DNA from: Prescottella soli
GTDB lineage: Bacteria; Actinomycetota; Actinomycetes; Mycobacteriales; Mycobacteriaceae
DNA length: 64,000 nucleotides
NCBI RefSeq assembly: GCF_040024445.1
Contig: NZ_CP157276.1
Location: 5,208,001 to 5,272,000 of the forward strand
Direction of reading: 5' to 3'
Below are positions 9,293 to 17,436 of the stretch, one piece after another. Below the pieces are notes generated by a model. That model searched no databases and had not been told where the DNA came from. It saw nothing but the letters and a program-made list of their open reading frames with translations. Numbering within the stretch: position 1 is the first letter of the stretch; each line of letters opens with the position of its first letter. Both the position numbers and the translations under genes were made by a program.

Positions 9293-9340
9293 AGAAGTGA
9301 GCTGCAAACCTGGTCCTTCAGGGCCAGGTAGTTGATGATG
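9230..9340 (+). ncRNA. Candidate omega/reRNA scaffold at the 3' end of tnpB
   Basis: In characterised tnpB elements the guide RNA scaffold overlaps the 3' end of tnpB and runs to the right end, with the guide lying just outside. The equivalent region here includes the last tnpB codons and the right-end hairpin at 9309-9328. The position is inferred from the family, not from a covariance match, so the boundaries are approximate and the guide itself is not assigned. Confidence 0.35.
9309..9328 (+). repeat. Right-end hairpin of the tnpB element
   Basis: Two 8-base arms pair around a 4-base ttca loop with one G-T wobble. It starts 16 bases after the tnpB stop codon and ends 50 bases before the glnA2 start. 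Confidence 0.65.
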
Positions 9341-9378
9341 TAACACAGATTTAACGCTACGTGCTTAGTCTCACGGAC

Positions 9379-10719
9379 ATGGATCGCCAAAAGGAGTTCG
9401 TGCTTCGCACCCTCGAAGAGCGCGATATTCGGTTCGTCCGACTGTGGTTCACCGACGTGCTCGGGTACCTCAAGTCGGTGGCGATCGCGCCCGCGGAACT
9501 GGAAGGTGCCTTCGAGGAGGGCATCGGCTTCGACGGCTCGGCGATCGAGGGCTTCTCTCGGGTCTCCGAGGCCGACATGGTCGCGAAGCCCGACGCGTCG
9601 ACGTTCCAGATCCTGCCGTGGGCGCACAAGGACGGTGCGCAGCACTCGGCGCGCATGTTCTGTGACATCGCCATGCCCGACGGAACGCCGTCGTGGGCGG
9701 ACCCGCGGCACGTGCTGCGCCGTCAGCTCGGCAAGGCCAGCGACCTCGGCTTCTCGTGCTACGTGCATCCCGAGATCGAGTTCTTCCTGGTCGAGAACGG
9801 TCCCGTCGACGGCACCACCCCGATCCCGGCCGACAGCGGCGGCTACTTCGACCAGGCGGTCCACGACCGGGCGCCGAATTTCCGTCGCCACGCGATCGAC
9901 GCGCTCGAGTCGATGGGCATCTCGGTGGAGTTCAGCCACCACGAGGGCGCGCCCGGCCAGCAGGAGATCGATCTGCGCTACGCCGACGCGCTGTCGATGG
10001 CCGACAACGTGATGACGTTCCGGTACGTCGTCAAGGAGGTCGCGATCGACGAGGGCGTGCGCGCGTCGTTCATGCCGAAGCCGTTCAGCGATCAGGCCGG
10101 CTCGGCGATGCACACCCACATGAGCCTGTTCGAGGGCGACACCAACGCCTTCCACAACCCCGACGATCCGATGCAGCTGTCGGAGACCGGCAAGGCGTTC
10201 ATCGCCGGAATCCTCGAGCACGCCAACGAGATCAGCGCCGTCACCAACCAGTGGGTGAACTCGTACAAGCGTCTGGTCCACGGCGGCGAGGCGCCCACGG
10301 CGGCCACGTGGGGTCCGTCCAACCGCTCCGCGCTGATCCGGGTTCCGATGTACACGCCGAACAAGGCGTCGTCGCGTCGCGTCGAGGTCCGCAGCCCCGA
10401 CTCGGCCTGCAACCCGTACCTGTCGTTCGCGGTCCTGCTCGCCGCCGGCCTGCGCGGCATCGAGAAGGGCTACGAGCTGCCGCCGGAGGCCGAGGACGAC
10501 GTCTGGGCCCTCACCGACGCCGAGCGTCGGGCCATGGGCTACAAGCCGCTGCCCGGCAGCCTGGCGGACGCGCTGCGGGAGATGGAGAGGTCCGAGCTGG
10601 TCGCCGAGGCGCTCGGCGAGCACGTCTTCGACTTCTTCCTCCGCAACAAGCGGCGTGAATGGGAGGAGTACCGCAGCCAGGTAACTCCCTTCGAGCTGAA
10701 GGCCTACCTCGGCCTGTAA
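9379..10719 (+). CDS. glnA2: Glutamine synthetase-family protein GlnA2
   Basis: The product is 446 residues when started at ATG 9379 (MDRQKEFVLRTLEERDIRF), which matches mycobacterial GlnA2 as I remember it; GTG 9361 is an in-frame alternative. Family motifs include GFDGSAIEGF near residue 50, the metal-binding HPEIEFFL, the ATP-binding region of MPKPFSDQAGSAMHTHMS, and RVEVRSPDSACNPYL. It is the GSI-alpha-like short form, which is not essential for glutamine supply in mycobacteria; Streptomyces relatives of GlnA2 glutamylate polyamines. A GYELPPE segment aligns with the adenylylation loop of GlnA1. It lies 99 bp upstream of, and codirectional with, glnE. The tnpB element ends 50 bp upstream and may have separated it from its original promoter. 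Confidence 0.93.
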   Translation: MDRQKEFVLRTLEERDIRFVRLWFTDVLGYLKSVAIAPAELEGAFEEGIGFDGSAIEGFSRVSEADMVAKPDASTFQILPWAHKDGAQHSARMFCDIAMPDGTPSWADPRHVLRRQLGKASDLGFSCYVHPEIEFFLVENGPVDGTTPIPADSGGYFDQAVHDRAPNFRRHAIDALESMGISVEFSHHEGAPGQQEIDLRYADALSMADNVMTFRYVVKEVAIDEGVRASFMPKPFSDQAGSAMHTHMSLFEGDTNAFHNPDDPMQLSETGKAFIAGILEHANEISAVTNQWVNSYKRLVHGGEAPTAATWGPSNRSALIRVPMYTPNKASSRRVEVRSPDSACNPYLSFAVLLAAGLRGIEKGYELPPEAEDDVWALTDAERRAMGYKPLPGSLADALREMERSELVAEALGEHVFDFFLRNKRREWEEYRSQVTPFELKAYLGL

Positions 10720-10818
10720 GGGCCGCCCTGATCCCGTCGATCCCGAAGAGGTGAACCGCGTGCCCCATCCGGCCAGTCCACGTTCGGTGCGTGACGACGT
10801 CCAGACCGGCGGCGGCCG

Positions 10819-13800
10819 GTGAGGCCGCCGTACGCGAGGTCCGCGGTGCCCGGTGTGGGGCGGCTCGGACTGATCGAGCCGACCGCGCCGGCCGAGCTGG
10901 ACGCACTCGGGTGGTCCAACCTCGACGGCGTCGAGTTGCTGTGGGCGCTGTCCCGGGCCGCGAACGCGGACCTCGCGCTCCGCACACTGGGGCGGCTGCG
11001 GGAGGAACTCGGGGACGCGTGGGGCGAGCTCGACGCCGCGCTGCGCACCGACAAGGGCCTGCGGGGCAGGCTCTTCGCGCTGATCGGAGCGTCGAGCGCG
11101 TTCGGCGATCACCTGGTGGCCGACCCGGCGTCGTGGAAGCTGCTGGCGGGCGACGTGAGCCTGCCGCCGAAGACGGAGCTGACGCGTCGACTGCTGGCCT
11201 CCGTCGGGGCCACCCCCGAGACCGGACCCAACGCCTCGCCGATGCTGCACCGCGCCGCGGTCACCGGTCCGGACGCCGTTGCGGCGCTGCGGAAGTGCTA
11301 CCGCGACCAGATGATGGTCCTGGCTGCCGTGGACCTCGCCGCCACCGTCGAGAACGAGCCGGTGGTCCCGTATCAGACAGTGGGGCAACAGCTCTCGGAC
11401 ATGGCGGATGCCGCCCTGACGGCCGCGTTGTCGGTGGCGGTCGCCGCCGTCTGCCCGGACGAGCCGTGCCCGGCCCGGATCGCGGTGATCGCGATGGGCA
11501 AGTGCGGTGCCCGCGAACTCAACTACGTCAGCGACGTCGACGTCGTGTTCGTGGCCGAGCCGTCCAACGCGCTGTCGAGCCGCATCGCCGGTGAGATGAT
11601 GCGCGTCGGGTCGTCGGCGTTCTTCGACGTCGATGCGGCGCTGCGTCCCGAGGGCAAGCGCGGCGAGCTGGTGCGCACCCTCGACTCGCACGTCACCTAC
11701 TACAAGCGGTGGGCCAAGACGTGGGAGTTCCAGGCGCTGCTCAAGGCTCGGCCGATGACCGGCGACCTCGAGCTCGGTCGGCAGTACGCGGACGCGGTGG
11801 GACCGATGGTGTGGACCGCGTCCGAGCGCGAGGACTTCGTGCCCGAGGTGCAGGCCATGCGGCGGCGGGTCGAGGACTCGGTGCCCCCGGAACTGCGTGA
11901 GCGCGAGTTGAAGCTGGGGCGCGGCAGCCTGCGCGACGTCGAGTTCGCGGTGCAGCTGCTGCAGTTGGTGCACGGCCGCGCGGACACGTCGCTGCGCGTC
12001 AAGAGCACCGTCGACGCGCTCACCGCCCTCGCGGCCGGCGGGTACATCGGTCGCGACGACGCCGCGAACCTGACGGCCTCGTACGAGTTCCTGCGGCTGC
12101 TCGAGCATCGCCTCCAGTTGCAGAAGCTCAAGCGCACGCACACGCTGCCGCCGCCGGAGGACGAGGAGGCGCTGCGCTGGCTCGCCCGCGCCGCCCACAT
12201 GCGTCCCGACGGGCGCAACGACGCGTTGGGGGTGCTGAAGGCGGAGATCAAGCGCAACTCCCACCGGGTCCGGCGCCTGCACGCCAAGCTGTTCTACCGC
12301 CCGCTGCTCGAATCGGTCGCACGCATCGACAAGGAGGCGCTGCGACTCAGCCCGGACGCCGCCGTCCGGCAGTTGGCCGCACTCGGCTACTCGGCCCCGG
12401 AGAACGCTCTCGGTCACCTCACCGCCCTCACCAGCGGCGCGTCGCGCAAGGGCCGGATCCAGGCGCTGCTGCTGCCGACGCTGCTCGAATGGCTCGGTGA
12501 CACACCGGATCCCGACGCCGGCCTACTCGCGTACCGCAGGCTCTCGGACGCGCTCGTCGACGCCACCTGGTTCCTGCGTCTGCTGCGCGACGAGGCGGCG
12601 GTGGCGCAGCGGCTGATGACCGTGCTCGGCTCGTCGGCCTACATCCCCGACCTGCTGATCAAGGCGCCCGACGTCATCCGACTGTTCGCCGACGGCCCGT
12701 CCGGACCGCGGCTGCTCGAGCCGCAGCCCGAGGACGTCGCACGCGGCATCCTCTCGTCGTCGGCGCGGTACGTCGACCCGGTGCGGGCGATCGGAGCGGC
12801 GCGGTCGCTGCGCCGGTACGAACTGGCGCGGGTGGCGAGCGCCGACATCCTCGGCATGCTCGACGTCCCGCAGGTGTGCCGGGCGCTGTCGTCGGTGTGG
12901 GCCGCGGTGCTCAATGCGGCGCTGGCCGCGGTGATCCGGGCGAGCGAGGCGGAGTCGGGCGAACCCGCTCCCGCGACGTTCGCCGTGATCGGCATGGGCC
13001 GGCTCGGCGGCGGGGAACTCGGCTACGGCTCCGACGCGGACGTGCTGTTCGTGTGCGACCCCCGCGCGGGCGTCGACGAGACGCGGGCGGTCAAGTGGGC
13101 CAACCTGATCGGCGACCGGGTGCGGACCCTGCTGGGTGCGCCCAGCACCGATCCGCCGCTCGAGGTCGACATCGGCCTGCGTCCCGAGGGGCGCAGCGGC
13201 CCGCTGGTGCGGACGCTCGCGTCGTACGAGGCGTACTACGCGCAGTGGGCGCAGTCGTGGGAGGTCCAGGCCTTGCTCCGGGCGCACACCGTCGCGGGCG
13301 ACGAAGACCTGGGGCTGCGCTTCCTGCACATGATCGACAAGACCCGCTACCCCGAGGGCGGGGTGTCGGAGCAGGCGGTCCGGGAGATCCGACGGATCAA
13401 GGCCCGCGTCGACTCCGAGCGTCTGCCCCGCGGCGCCGACCCGGCAACGCACACCAAGCTCGGCCGCGGCGGACTCGCCGACGTCGAGTGGACCGTCCAG
13501 CTGATCCAGTTGCGGCACGCGCACGAGGTCCCGTCGCTGCACAACACGTCTACCCTCGAGACGCTCGACGCGATCGGCGCCGCGGAGTTGTTGAGCGAGA
13601 CCGACATCGAGCTTCTGCGCGACGCGTGGCTGACCGCGACCAAGGCGCGCAACGCGCTGGTCCTGGTGCGCGGCAAGCCGACCGACCAGCTGCCGGGCCC
13701 GGGCAAGGTGCTCTCGGCGGTCGCCCAGGTGGCGGGCTGGCCGGGTGGCGACGCCAACGAGTTCCTCGACAACTACCTGCGGGTCACCCGGCGCGCGAAG

Positions 13801-13833
13801 GCCGTGGTGCAGCGGGTGTTCGGGGGCGAGTAG
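10819..13833 (+). CDS. glnE: Bifunctional glutamine synthetase adenylyltransferase/adenylyl-removing enzyme
   Basis: GlnE adds AMP to, and removes it from, glutamine synthetase according to nitrogen status. The 1004-residue protein contains two nucleotidyltransferase domains. The first has [20 protein letters not shown] with metal-binding Asp239/Asp241; the second, at about 721-745, has [19 protein letters not shown]. Each is followed by the GlnD_UR_UTase-type helical module ([17 protein letters not shown] and [17 protein letters not shown]). The N-terminal region VGRLGLIEP matches mycobacterial GlnE. The start is taken at GTG 10819; GTG 10846 is possible and neither has a strong ribosome binding site. 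The target GlnA1, with its modified tyrosine, is encoded 5 kb away on the other strand. An inserted block separates glnE from glnA1, which are adjacent in mycobacteria. Confidence 0.96.
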   Translation: MRPPYARSAVPGVGRLGLIEPTAPAELDALGWSNLDGVELLWALSRAANADLALRTLGRLREELGDAWGELDAALRTDKGLRGRLFALIGASSAFGDHLVADPASWKLLAGDVSLPPKTELTRRLLASVGATPETGPNASPMLHRAAVTGPDAVAALRKCYRDQMMVLAAVDLAATVENEPVVPYQTVGQQLSDMADAALTAALSVAVAAVCPDEPCPARIAVIAMGKCGARELNYVSDVDVVFVAEPSNALSSRIAGEMMRVGSSAFFDVDAALRPEGKRGELVRTLDSHVTYYKRWAKTWEFQALLKARPMTGDLELGRQYADAVGPMVWTASEREDFVPEVQAMRRRVEDSVPPELRERELKLGRGSLRDVEFAVQLLQLVHGRADTSLRVKSTVDALTALAAGGYIGRDDAANLTASYEFLRLLEHRLQLQKLKRTHTLPPPEDEEALRWLARAAHMRPDGRNDALGVLKAEIKRNSHRVRRLHAKLFYRPLLESVARIDKEALRLSPDAAVRQLAALGYSAPENALGHLTALTSGASRKGRIQALLLPTLLEWLGDTPDPDAGLLAYRRLSDALVDATWFLRLLRDEAAVAQRLMTVLGSSAYIPDLLIKAPDVIRLFADGPSGPRLLEPQPEDVARGILSSSARYVDPVRAIGAARSLRRYELARVASADILGMLDVPQVCRALSSVWAAVLNAALAAVIRASEAESGEPAPATFAVIGMGRLGGGELGYGSDADVLFVCDPRAGVDETRAVKWANLIGDRVRTLLGAPSTDPPLEVDIGLRPEGRSGPLVRTLASYEAYYAQWAQSWEVQALLRAHTVAGDEDLGLRFLHMIDKTRYPEGGVSEQAVREIRRIKARVDSERLPRGADPATHTKLGRGGLADVEWTVQLIQLRHAHEVPSLHNTSTLETLDAIGAAELLSETDIELLRDAWLTATKARNALVLVRGKPTDQLPGPGKVLSAVAQVAGWPGGDANEFLDNYLRVTRRAKAVVQRVFGGE

Positions 13834-13840
13834 CGCGAGA

Positions 13841-13863
13841 CGGGGTGGGGTCCACCCACCCCG
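13841..13863. terminator. Hairpin between convergent glnE and the GntR gene
   Basis: Nine-base perfect arms (13841-13849 and 13855-13863) with a 5-base loop lie 7 bases after the glnE stop, between convergent genes, so they could serve both. Confidence 0.55.
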
Positions 13864-13893
13864 CCACGCGGTGGCGTCGGGCGGCTGTGGCTT

Positions 13894-14580
13894 TCAGCCG
13901 TTCGCGAACAGGCGGATTCGCTGCTCCCGGCTGTGTTCGAGGTGCGTGCGCATGTGCTCGCGGGCTGCTCTCTCGTCCCGGGCGCGCAGGGCGTCGAGGA
14001 TCTGTTCATGCTCGGAGTTCAGCAGGTCCGGCTCGCCGTAGTTCGACGGCGGGCCGCTGTCGTAGATGCGCAGCTGGGTGGTGAGGCGCACGAGCAGCGT
14101 CATGATCGTCGTGTTGTGCGCGGCCTGCCACAGTGCCTCGTGGAAGCGGAAGTTGTCGGTGCGGGCCGCGTCGTCGTCGTTGGTGTGGCAGCACGAGGAG
14201 TGCAGTCGCTCGAGACGCGCCATGTCGAGATCAGTGTGGCGCAGGGCCGCGGCGCCGGCCGCCTCGGCTTCGAGGGCCACGCGCGCCGCGTAGATCTCGA
14301 TGACGTCCTCCGGGCTGCCGGACCGCACTCGGAAACCTCGGGACGCGCGTTCGAGCAGGCCGTCGTGGGCGAGCCAGTTGAGCGCCTCCCGAATAGGCGT
14401 GCGGGAGGCGCCGTACGTCTCGCTGAGCTGTGTCTCGTGCAGGGCGGCGCCGCGCGGGAACGTACCGTCGAGGATGTCGGCGCGCAGGCGCAGGTACTGC
14501 TTGGACGTCTGATCGGAGCGTCCCGAGGCGCCTGCCGGCAGCAGCACTCCCAGATCCGTCAGATCGTCCTCGCGCGTCAT
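13894..14580 (-). CDS. GntR-family transcriptional regulator, FCD (FadR) subfamily
   Basis: This is a 228-residue regulator. Residues 25-90 form the winged helix-turn-helix, with the typical TQLSETYGASRTPIREALNWL. The C-terminal FCD domain is a helical bundle that usually binds a metal and a small carboxylate ligand. Candidate metal ligands are the histidines in FRFHEALWQAAH, NSEHEQI and HMRTHLEHSR. It is divergent from a small monooxygenase gene across 345 bp. A tandem 12-bp repeat directly precedes its start codon. The start ATG at 14580 has GATAAGGAC upstream. GntR regulators often control the divergent gene, but the ligand is unknown. Confidence 0.9.
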   Translation of the reverse strand: MTREDDLTDLGVLLPAGASGRSDQTSKQYLRLRADILDGTFPRGAALHETQLSETYGASRTPIREALNWLAHDGLLERASRGFRVRSGSPEDVIEIYAARVALEAEAAGAAALRHTDLDMARLERLHSSCCHTNDDDAARTDNFRFHEALWQAAHNTTIMTLLVRLTTQLRIYDSGPPSNYGEPDLLNSEHEQILDALRARDERAAREHMRTHLEHSREQRIRLFANG

Positions 14581-14925
14581 TGGTGTCCTTATCTATCTGT
14601 TCATCTATCTGTTCCGTCGTCTGACGTGCCGATTATGCCATCGCTGACAGGCGAATACCTATGTATACGTTCGCGATCCAGGGTGCTTCCCGGGGTTCGG
14701 GCCGCGTTGTTGATTCTCGTCACACGATCGGGTGCGATGCATGAAGTTCTCGCCGCGAACTCCGGTCGAGTGGGGCGTGGCACATCCCGATGGCGGCGGC
14801 GCCCACTGAGGGCATCGCTCCGGAGCCTGATCGGACCACTGTTCGCGTGCGCGTTGACGGCCTCGGCGCGCGCGAGAACAGTAAGAGGTGCCGGTATCGA
14901 ACTCGTCGATCGCGGGAGGCGTCCC
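14581..14925. promoter_or_regulatory. Intergenic region between divergent gntR and monooxygenase genes
   Basis: The 345-bp region has no convincing gene. Next to the gntR start is a perfect direct repeat of 12 bases (atctatctgttc at 14591-14602 and 14603-14614). Further out, near 14655-14669, is an AT-rich stretch with GTATAC, a plausible core for a GntR operator. The remainder is GC-rich with no recognised element. Operator assignment is inference only. Confidence 0.35.
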
Positions 14926-15228
14926 ATGGTCAAGGCAGCACTGTTGGTTCGCGTAGAGGCCAAGCGCGGCAAGGAGCAGCAGGTCGCGGAGTTCCTCGAG
15001 AGTGCACTGGCCCTGGTGCAACAGGAACCGGACACCGTGGCGTGGTTCGCGCTCCGGTTCGGTCCGGCGACCTTCGGGATCTTCGACGCCTTCCCGGACG
15101 ACGCCGGACGCCAGGCGCACCTCGCCGGCCGCGTCGCGGAGGCGCTCATGGCGCGGGCCGACGAACTCCTCGTCACGCATCCCAGCATCACCAAGGTCGA
15201 CGTTCTGGCGAGCAAACTCCCAGCCTGA
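14926..15228 (+). CDS. Antibiotic biosynthesis monooxygenase (ABM) fold protein
   Basis: The product is 100 residues with a single ferredoxin-like ABM domain. The typical pattern is visible: an N-terminal strand ALLVRVEAKRGKE, a helix FLESALALV, and a strand VAWFALRFGPATFGIFDAF. Proteins of this family are small dimeric cofactor-free monooxygenases or simply quinone-binding proteins, so the exact reaction cannot be assigned. The start ATG 14926 has a clear GGGAGG six bases upstream. It is divergent from the GntR regulator and upstream of a Tat-exported EEP-family protein on the same strand. Confidence 0.85.
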   Translation: MVKAALLVRVEAKRGKEQQVAEFLESALALVQQEPDTVAWFALRFGPATFGIFDAFPDDAGRQAHLAGRVAEALMARADELLVTHPSITKVDVLASKLPA

Positions 15229-15366
15229 GGGGCGCGGGCCTTCCCGGGAGCCGGAGCGTTCGGTTTGTCGTCACCGTGAGCCCGTGTGCCGGTGGCGGCT
15301 GGTTCGTGACTCGTTCAGCTTCCTCTGATGCCATCGCCGTGCAGGGTGGCAGACGAGGAGAACGGT

Positions 15367-16470
15367 GTGACGAGTTCACTGACACGACGGCAGGCGATGA
15401 AGGTACTGACCGCGGCGGCAGGCACCGCGGCACTGGGCGCGGGAGCGATCCGGAACGCTCCGCAGGCCGGCGCCGCGCCCTGGCGGGACATCCGGGTGCT
15501 GTCCCTGAACACCTGGCACGGCGGGACGCAGATCGCGAACGGACTCGAGCGGATCGCCGAGATCATCCGTTCGACGCGCGCCTCGATCGTGCTGTTGTCC
15601 GAGGCCGGCGGCGCCACCGCGGCACTCGCCGAGCTGCTGGGCGCGCAGGGTCTGCGTTTCGAGGCGGCGACCTCCTCGGACGCCGGGATCCTCTCGGTGT
15701 TTCCGATCAAGGAGACGGCGAATCTCGACTACATGGTCAAGGCGGTCGTGACCGTGGGCGACCTCGAGGTCGCGACTTACTCCGCGCATCTGCAGTACCA
15801 GTGGTACGCCACCTACCTGCCCCGCGGATACGGAGCCGGGGTCCCCGCGCCCGGTGAGTTCTCCGAGTTCGGCTGGAACAAGATGCCGAACGGACCGGTC
15901 ACCGACCCGATCGCGGTTCAGCGCGTCAACACCGCATCCGGACGACCCGCCGTGATCTCCCACTTCCTCGCGGACGCGGCGGCCGAGCAGGACAAGGGAC
16001 GCGTCGTCATCCTGGGCGGCGACTTCAACGAGCCGTCCCACCTCGACTGGACGGCCGCCACCCGGGACCTGTTCGACCACAACGGTGTGGTGGTGCCGTG
16101 GGAGTCCACCCGCCTGCTCGAGGACGCGGGCTTCGTCGACGCCTATCGCGCGACGTACCCGAACCCGGTGACGCACCCCGGGTTCACGTGGCCGTCGGAC
16201 AACCCCGACGTCGCGGTGTCGAAGTTGACGTGGGCGCCCGAGGCCGACGAGCGCGATCGCATCGACTATGTGTTCGCGAGCAACAGCACCCGCCTGCGAC
16301 TGCGGTCCGCGGGGATCGTCGGGCCGCGCGAATCGATCGTCCGAAACCAGCGCACGGCCGAGGACACCAGGGACAACTTCGTCGAGTCGCCGTTCCCGTG
16401 GCCCACCGATCACAAGGCGGTCGTCGCCACCTACCGGTGCCTGCCGTCGCTCGGCGGCTCCGCCTCCTGA
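15367..16470 (+). CDS. Tat-exported endonuclease/exonuclease/phosphatase (EEP) family protein
   Basis: The start at GTG 15367 is set by GAGGAG six bases upstream and gives a 367-residue protein. The N-terminus carries a twin-arginine motif (LTRRQAMKVL) followed by an alanine-rich hydrophobic stretch and AGAAPW, so export by Tat is likely. The EEP fold shows at VLSLNTWHGG, the acidic LLSEAGG, GGDFNEPSHLDW, DRIDYVF and the terminal WPTDHKAV histidine. Together these carry the metal-binding and catalytic residues of the DNase I/sphingomyelinase superfamily. The substrate may be a phosphodiester such as a nucleic acid, sphingolipid or inositol phosphate; the sequence does not decide. A perfect terminator follows. 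Confidence 0.87.
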   Translation: MTSSLTRRQAMKVLTAAAGTAALGAGAIRNAPQAGAAPWRDIRVLSLNTWHGGTQIANGLERIAEIIRSTRASIVLLSEAGGATAALAELLGAQGLRFEAATSSDAGILSVFPIKETANLDYMVKAVVTVGDLEVATYSAHLQYQWYATYLPRGYGAGVPAPGEFSEFGWNKMPNGPVTDPIAVQRVNTASGRPAVISHFLADAAAEQDKGRVVILGGDFNEPSHLDWTAATRDLFDHNGVVVPWESTRLLEDAGFVDAYRATYPNPVTHPGFTWPSDNPDVAVSKLTWAPEADERDRIDYVFASNSTRLRLRSAGIVGPRESIVRNQRTAEDTRDNFVESPFPWPTDHKAVVATYRCLPSLGGSAS

Positions 16471-16488
16471 CCTCCCCGGCAGAGCTGT

Positions 16489-16520
16489 CACGGCCCCGCA
16501 ACCCACGTTGCGGGGCCGTG
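16489..16520 (+). terminator. Rho-independent terminator after the EEP gene
   Basis: A perfect 14-bp stem (16489-16502 with 16507-16520), a 4-base loop and a following ATTTT tract start 18 bases after the stop codon. Confidence 0.85.
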
Positions 16521-16855
16521 ATTTTCTCCCTCCCACGGCGTGATTTCCGAGCGTGGACTGTTATCCGGCCCCGGACGTCGGACGTGGTGGTGTGCGGTGT
16601 TTCACGAACCGGACAGTCACATCGATTTCTCCGATTCCGGTATGAGACTCGGATATTTCCTGGTCAGAGGGATTTTCTTCGACCCTGCCGTCGGATGGAT
16701 CGAACCCGGGTACGTATACGTGCATCGGCAAACACGTACCCCTGCGGGTAGTTCTACCGATGTCTCGTTCCGATAACGCCGGAACTCTGGGTTGTGCCCG
16801 AACACCGATGCCAGACCAAGTGTCGGACCACAAGCAAGACCCGGAGGACCCTCGA
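16521..16855 (+). promoter_or_regulatory. Long AT-richer leader upstream of the first NlpC/P60 gene
   Basis: This 335-bp stretch between terminator and gene is AT-richer than its surroundings. It holds an inverted repeat with 8-base arms (gggtacgt at 16708-16715 and acgtaccc at 16734-16741). It does not resemble the c-di-AMP riboswitch seen at 53 kb. It probably contains the promoter and perhaps a structured 5' leader. I find no coding sequence in it. Confidence 0.35.
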
Positions 16856-17356
16856 ATGGCCCTGAAGACCACCCGCCTGACCCGCACGACCCGTGGACTG
16901 CTGCTCGGCGCAGTGACCGCCGGCGCCCTCATGATCCCCGTCGCCCCCGCGATGGCACAGCCCCTCACCACTCCGAGCTGGGGCAACACCTCGCTCCAGC
17001 CGACCCAGGTGGCATCGCACGGCCAGGCCGTCGCGAACGCCGCGCAGTCCAAGATCGGTTCCCCGTACGTGTGGGGCGCGACCGGCCCGAGCACCTTCGA
17101 CTGCTCCGGCCTGGTGCAGTGGGCCCACAAGCAGGCCGGCATCTCCGTCCCCCGTGTCAGCTACGACCAGGTGGGCGGTGGCACCTCGGTGTCCAAGGCC
17201 AACCTGCAGCCCGGTGACGTCGTCGGCTTCTACGACAACGAGCACGTCGGCATCTACATCGGCAACGGCAAGGTGGTCCACGCCCCGACCGAGGGCGAGA
17301 ACGTGAAGGTCTCGTCGATCGACGCGATGCCCTTCTCCGGCGCGAGCCGCTACTGA
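16856..17356 (+). CDS. Secreted NlpC/P60 cell-wall peptidase
   Basis: The start at ATG 16856 (GGAGGA upstream) gives 166 residues beginning with a Sec signal peptide ending near PAMAQ. After a short linker, residues 55-166 form an NlpC/P60 domain. The catalytic cysteine lies in TFDCSGLVQWAHKQ, the histidine in NEHVGIYIG, and the third polar residue is the histidine in KVVHAPT. Such enzymes cleave the D-gamma-glutamyl-diaminopimelate bond in peptidoglycan stem peptides. It lacks the coiled-coil region of RipA-type proteins. It belongs to the accessory block and is not in the usual neighbourhood of these genes; two relatives lie at 53.2 and 54.1 kb. Confidence 0.92.
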   Translation: MALKTTRLTRTTRGLLLGAVTAGALMIPVAPAMAQPLTTPSWGNTSLQPTQVASHGQAVANAAQSKIGSPYVWGATGPSTFDCSGLVQWAHKQAGISVPRVSYDQVGGGTSVSKANLQPGDVVGFYDNEHVGIYIGNGKVVHAPTEGENVKVSSIDAMPFSGASRY

Positions 17357-17378
17357 TCCGGGCCCCGCTCGACAGACC

Positions 17379-17415
17379 CGAGCCCCGTTCACACTCTCCG
17401 TGTGAACGGGGCTCG
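17379..17415. terminator. Bidirectional terminator between convergent NlpC/P60 and NmrA-like genes
   Basis: A perfect 16-bp stem (17379-17394 with 17400-17415) with a 5-base loop lies 22 bases from both gene ends. Confidence 0.8.
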
Positions 17416-17436
17416 TCGTATGTCCGGGGAGAACGC

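Larger units (their letters stand above)
7881..9328 (+). mobile_element. IS200/IS605-type element carrying only tnpB
   Basis: The span is bounded by two related imperfect palindromes. At the left, 7881-7888 pairs with 7896-7903; at the right, 9309-9316 pairs with 9321-9328. Both use the arm cctggtcc, the loop contains ttca, and the returning arm differs at one base. Subterminal hairpins like these are recognised by the Y1 transposase of IS200/IS605 elements, but no tnpA is present, so mobilisation would need one in trans. The single gene is a complete tnpB. The exact cleavage sites lie a little outside the hairpins and cannot be fixed without an empty site. The element separates the protease gene from glnA2-glnE. 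Confidence 0.75.

Noticed and set aside
9289-12417. Very long minus-strand open frame over glnA2 and glnE
   Set aside because: It is an antisense shadow of two firmly identified genes; its composition (Arg/Gly/Val repeats) and lack of motifs fit the codon bias of high-GC DNA.
16760-16855. Upstream extension of the NlpC/P60 reading frame
   Set aside because: The extension has no signal-peptide character, while ATG 16856 has GGAGGA upstream and starts a standard Sec signal.
16521-16855. Possible second c-di-AMP riboswitch before the first NlpC/P60 gene
   Set aside because: The ydaO blocks (GGGAACCCA, GGGGTGAATCCC, GGGTAGGGC) are absent.
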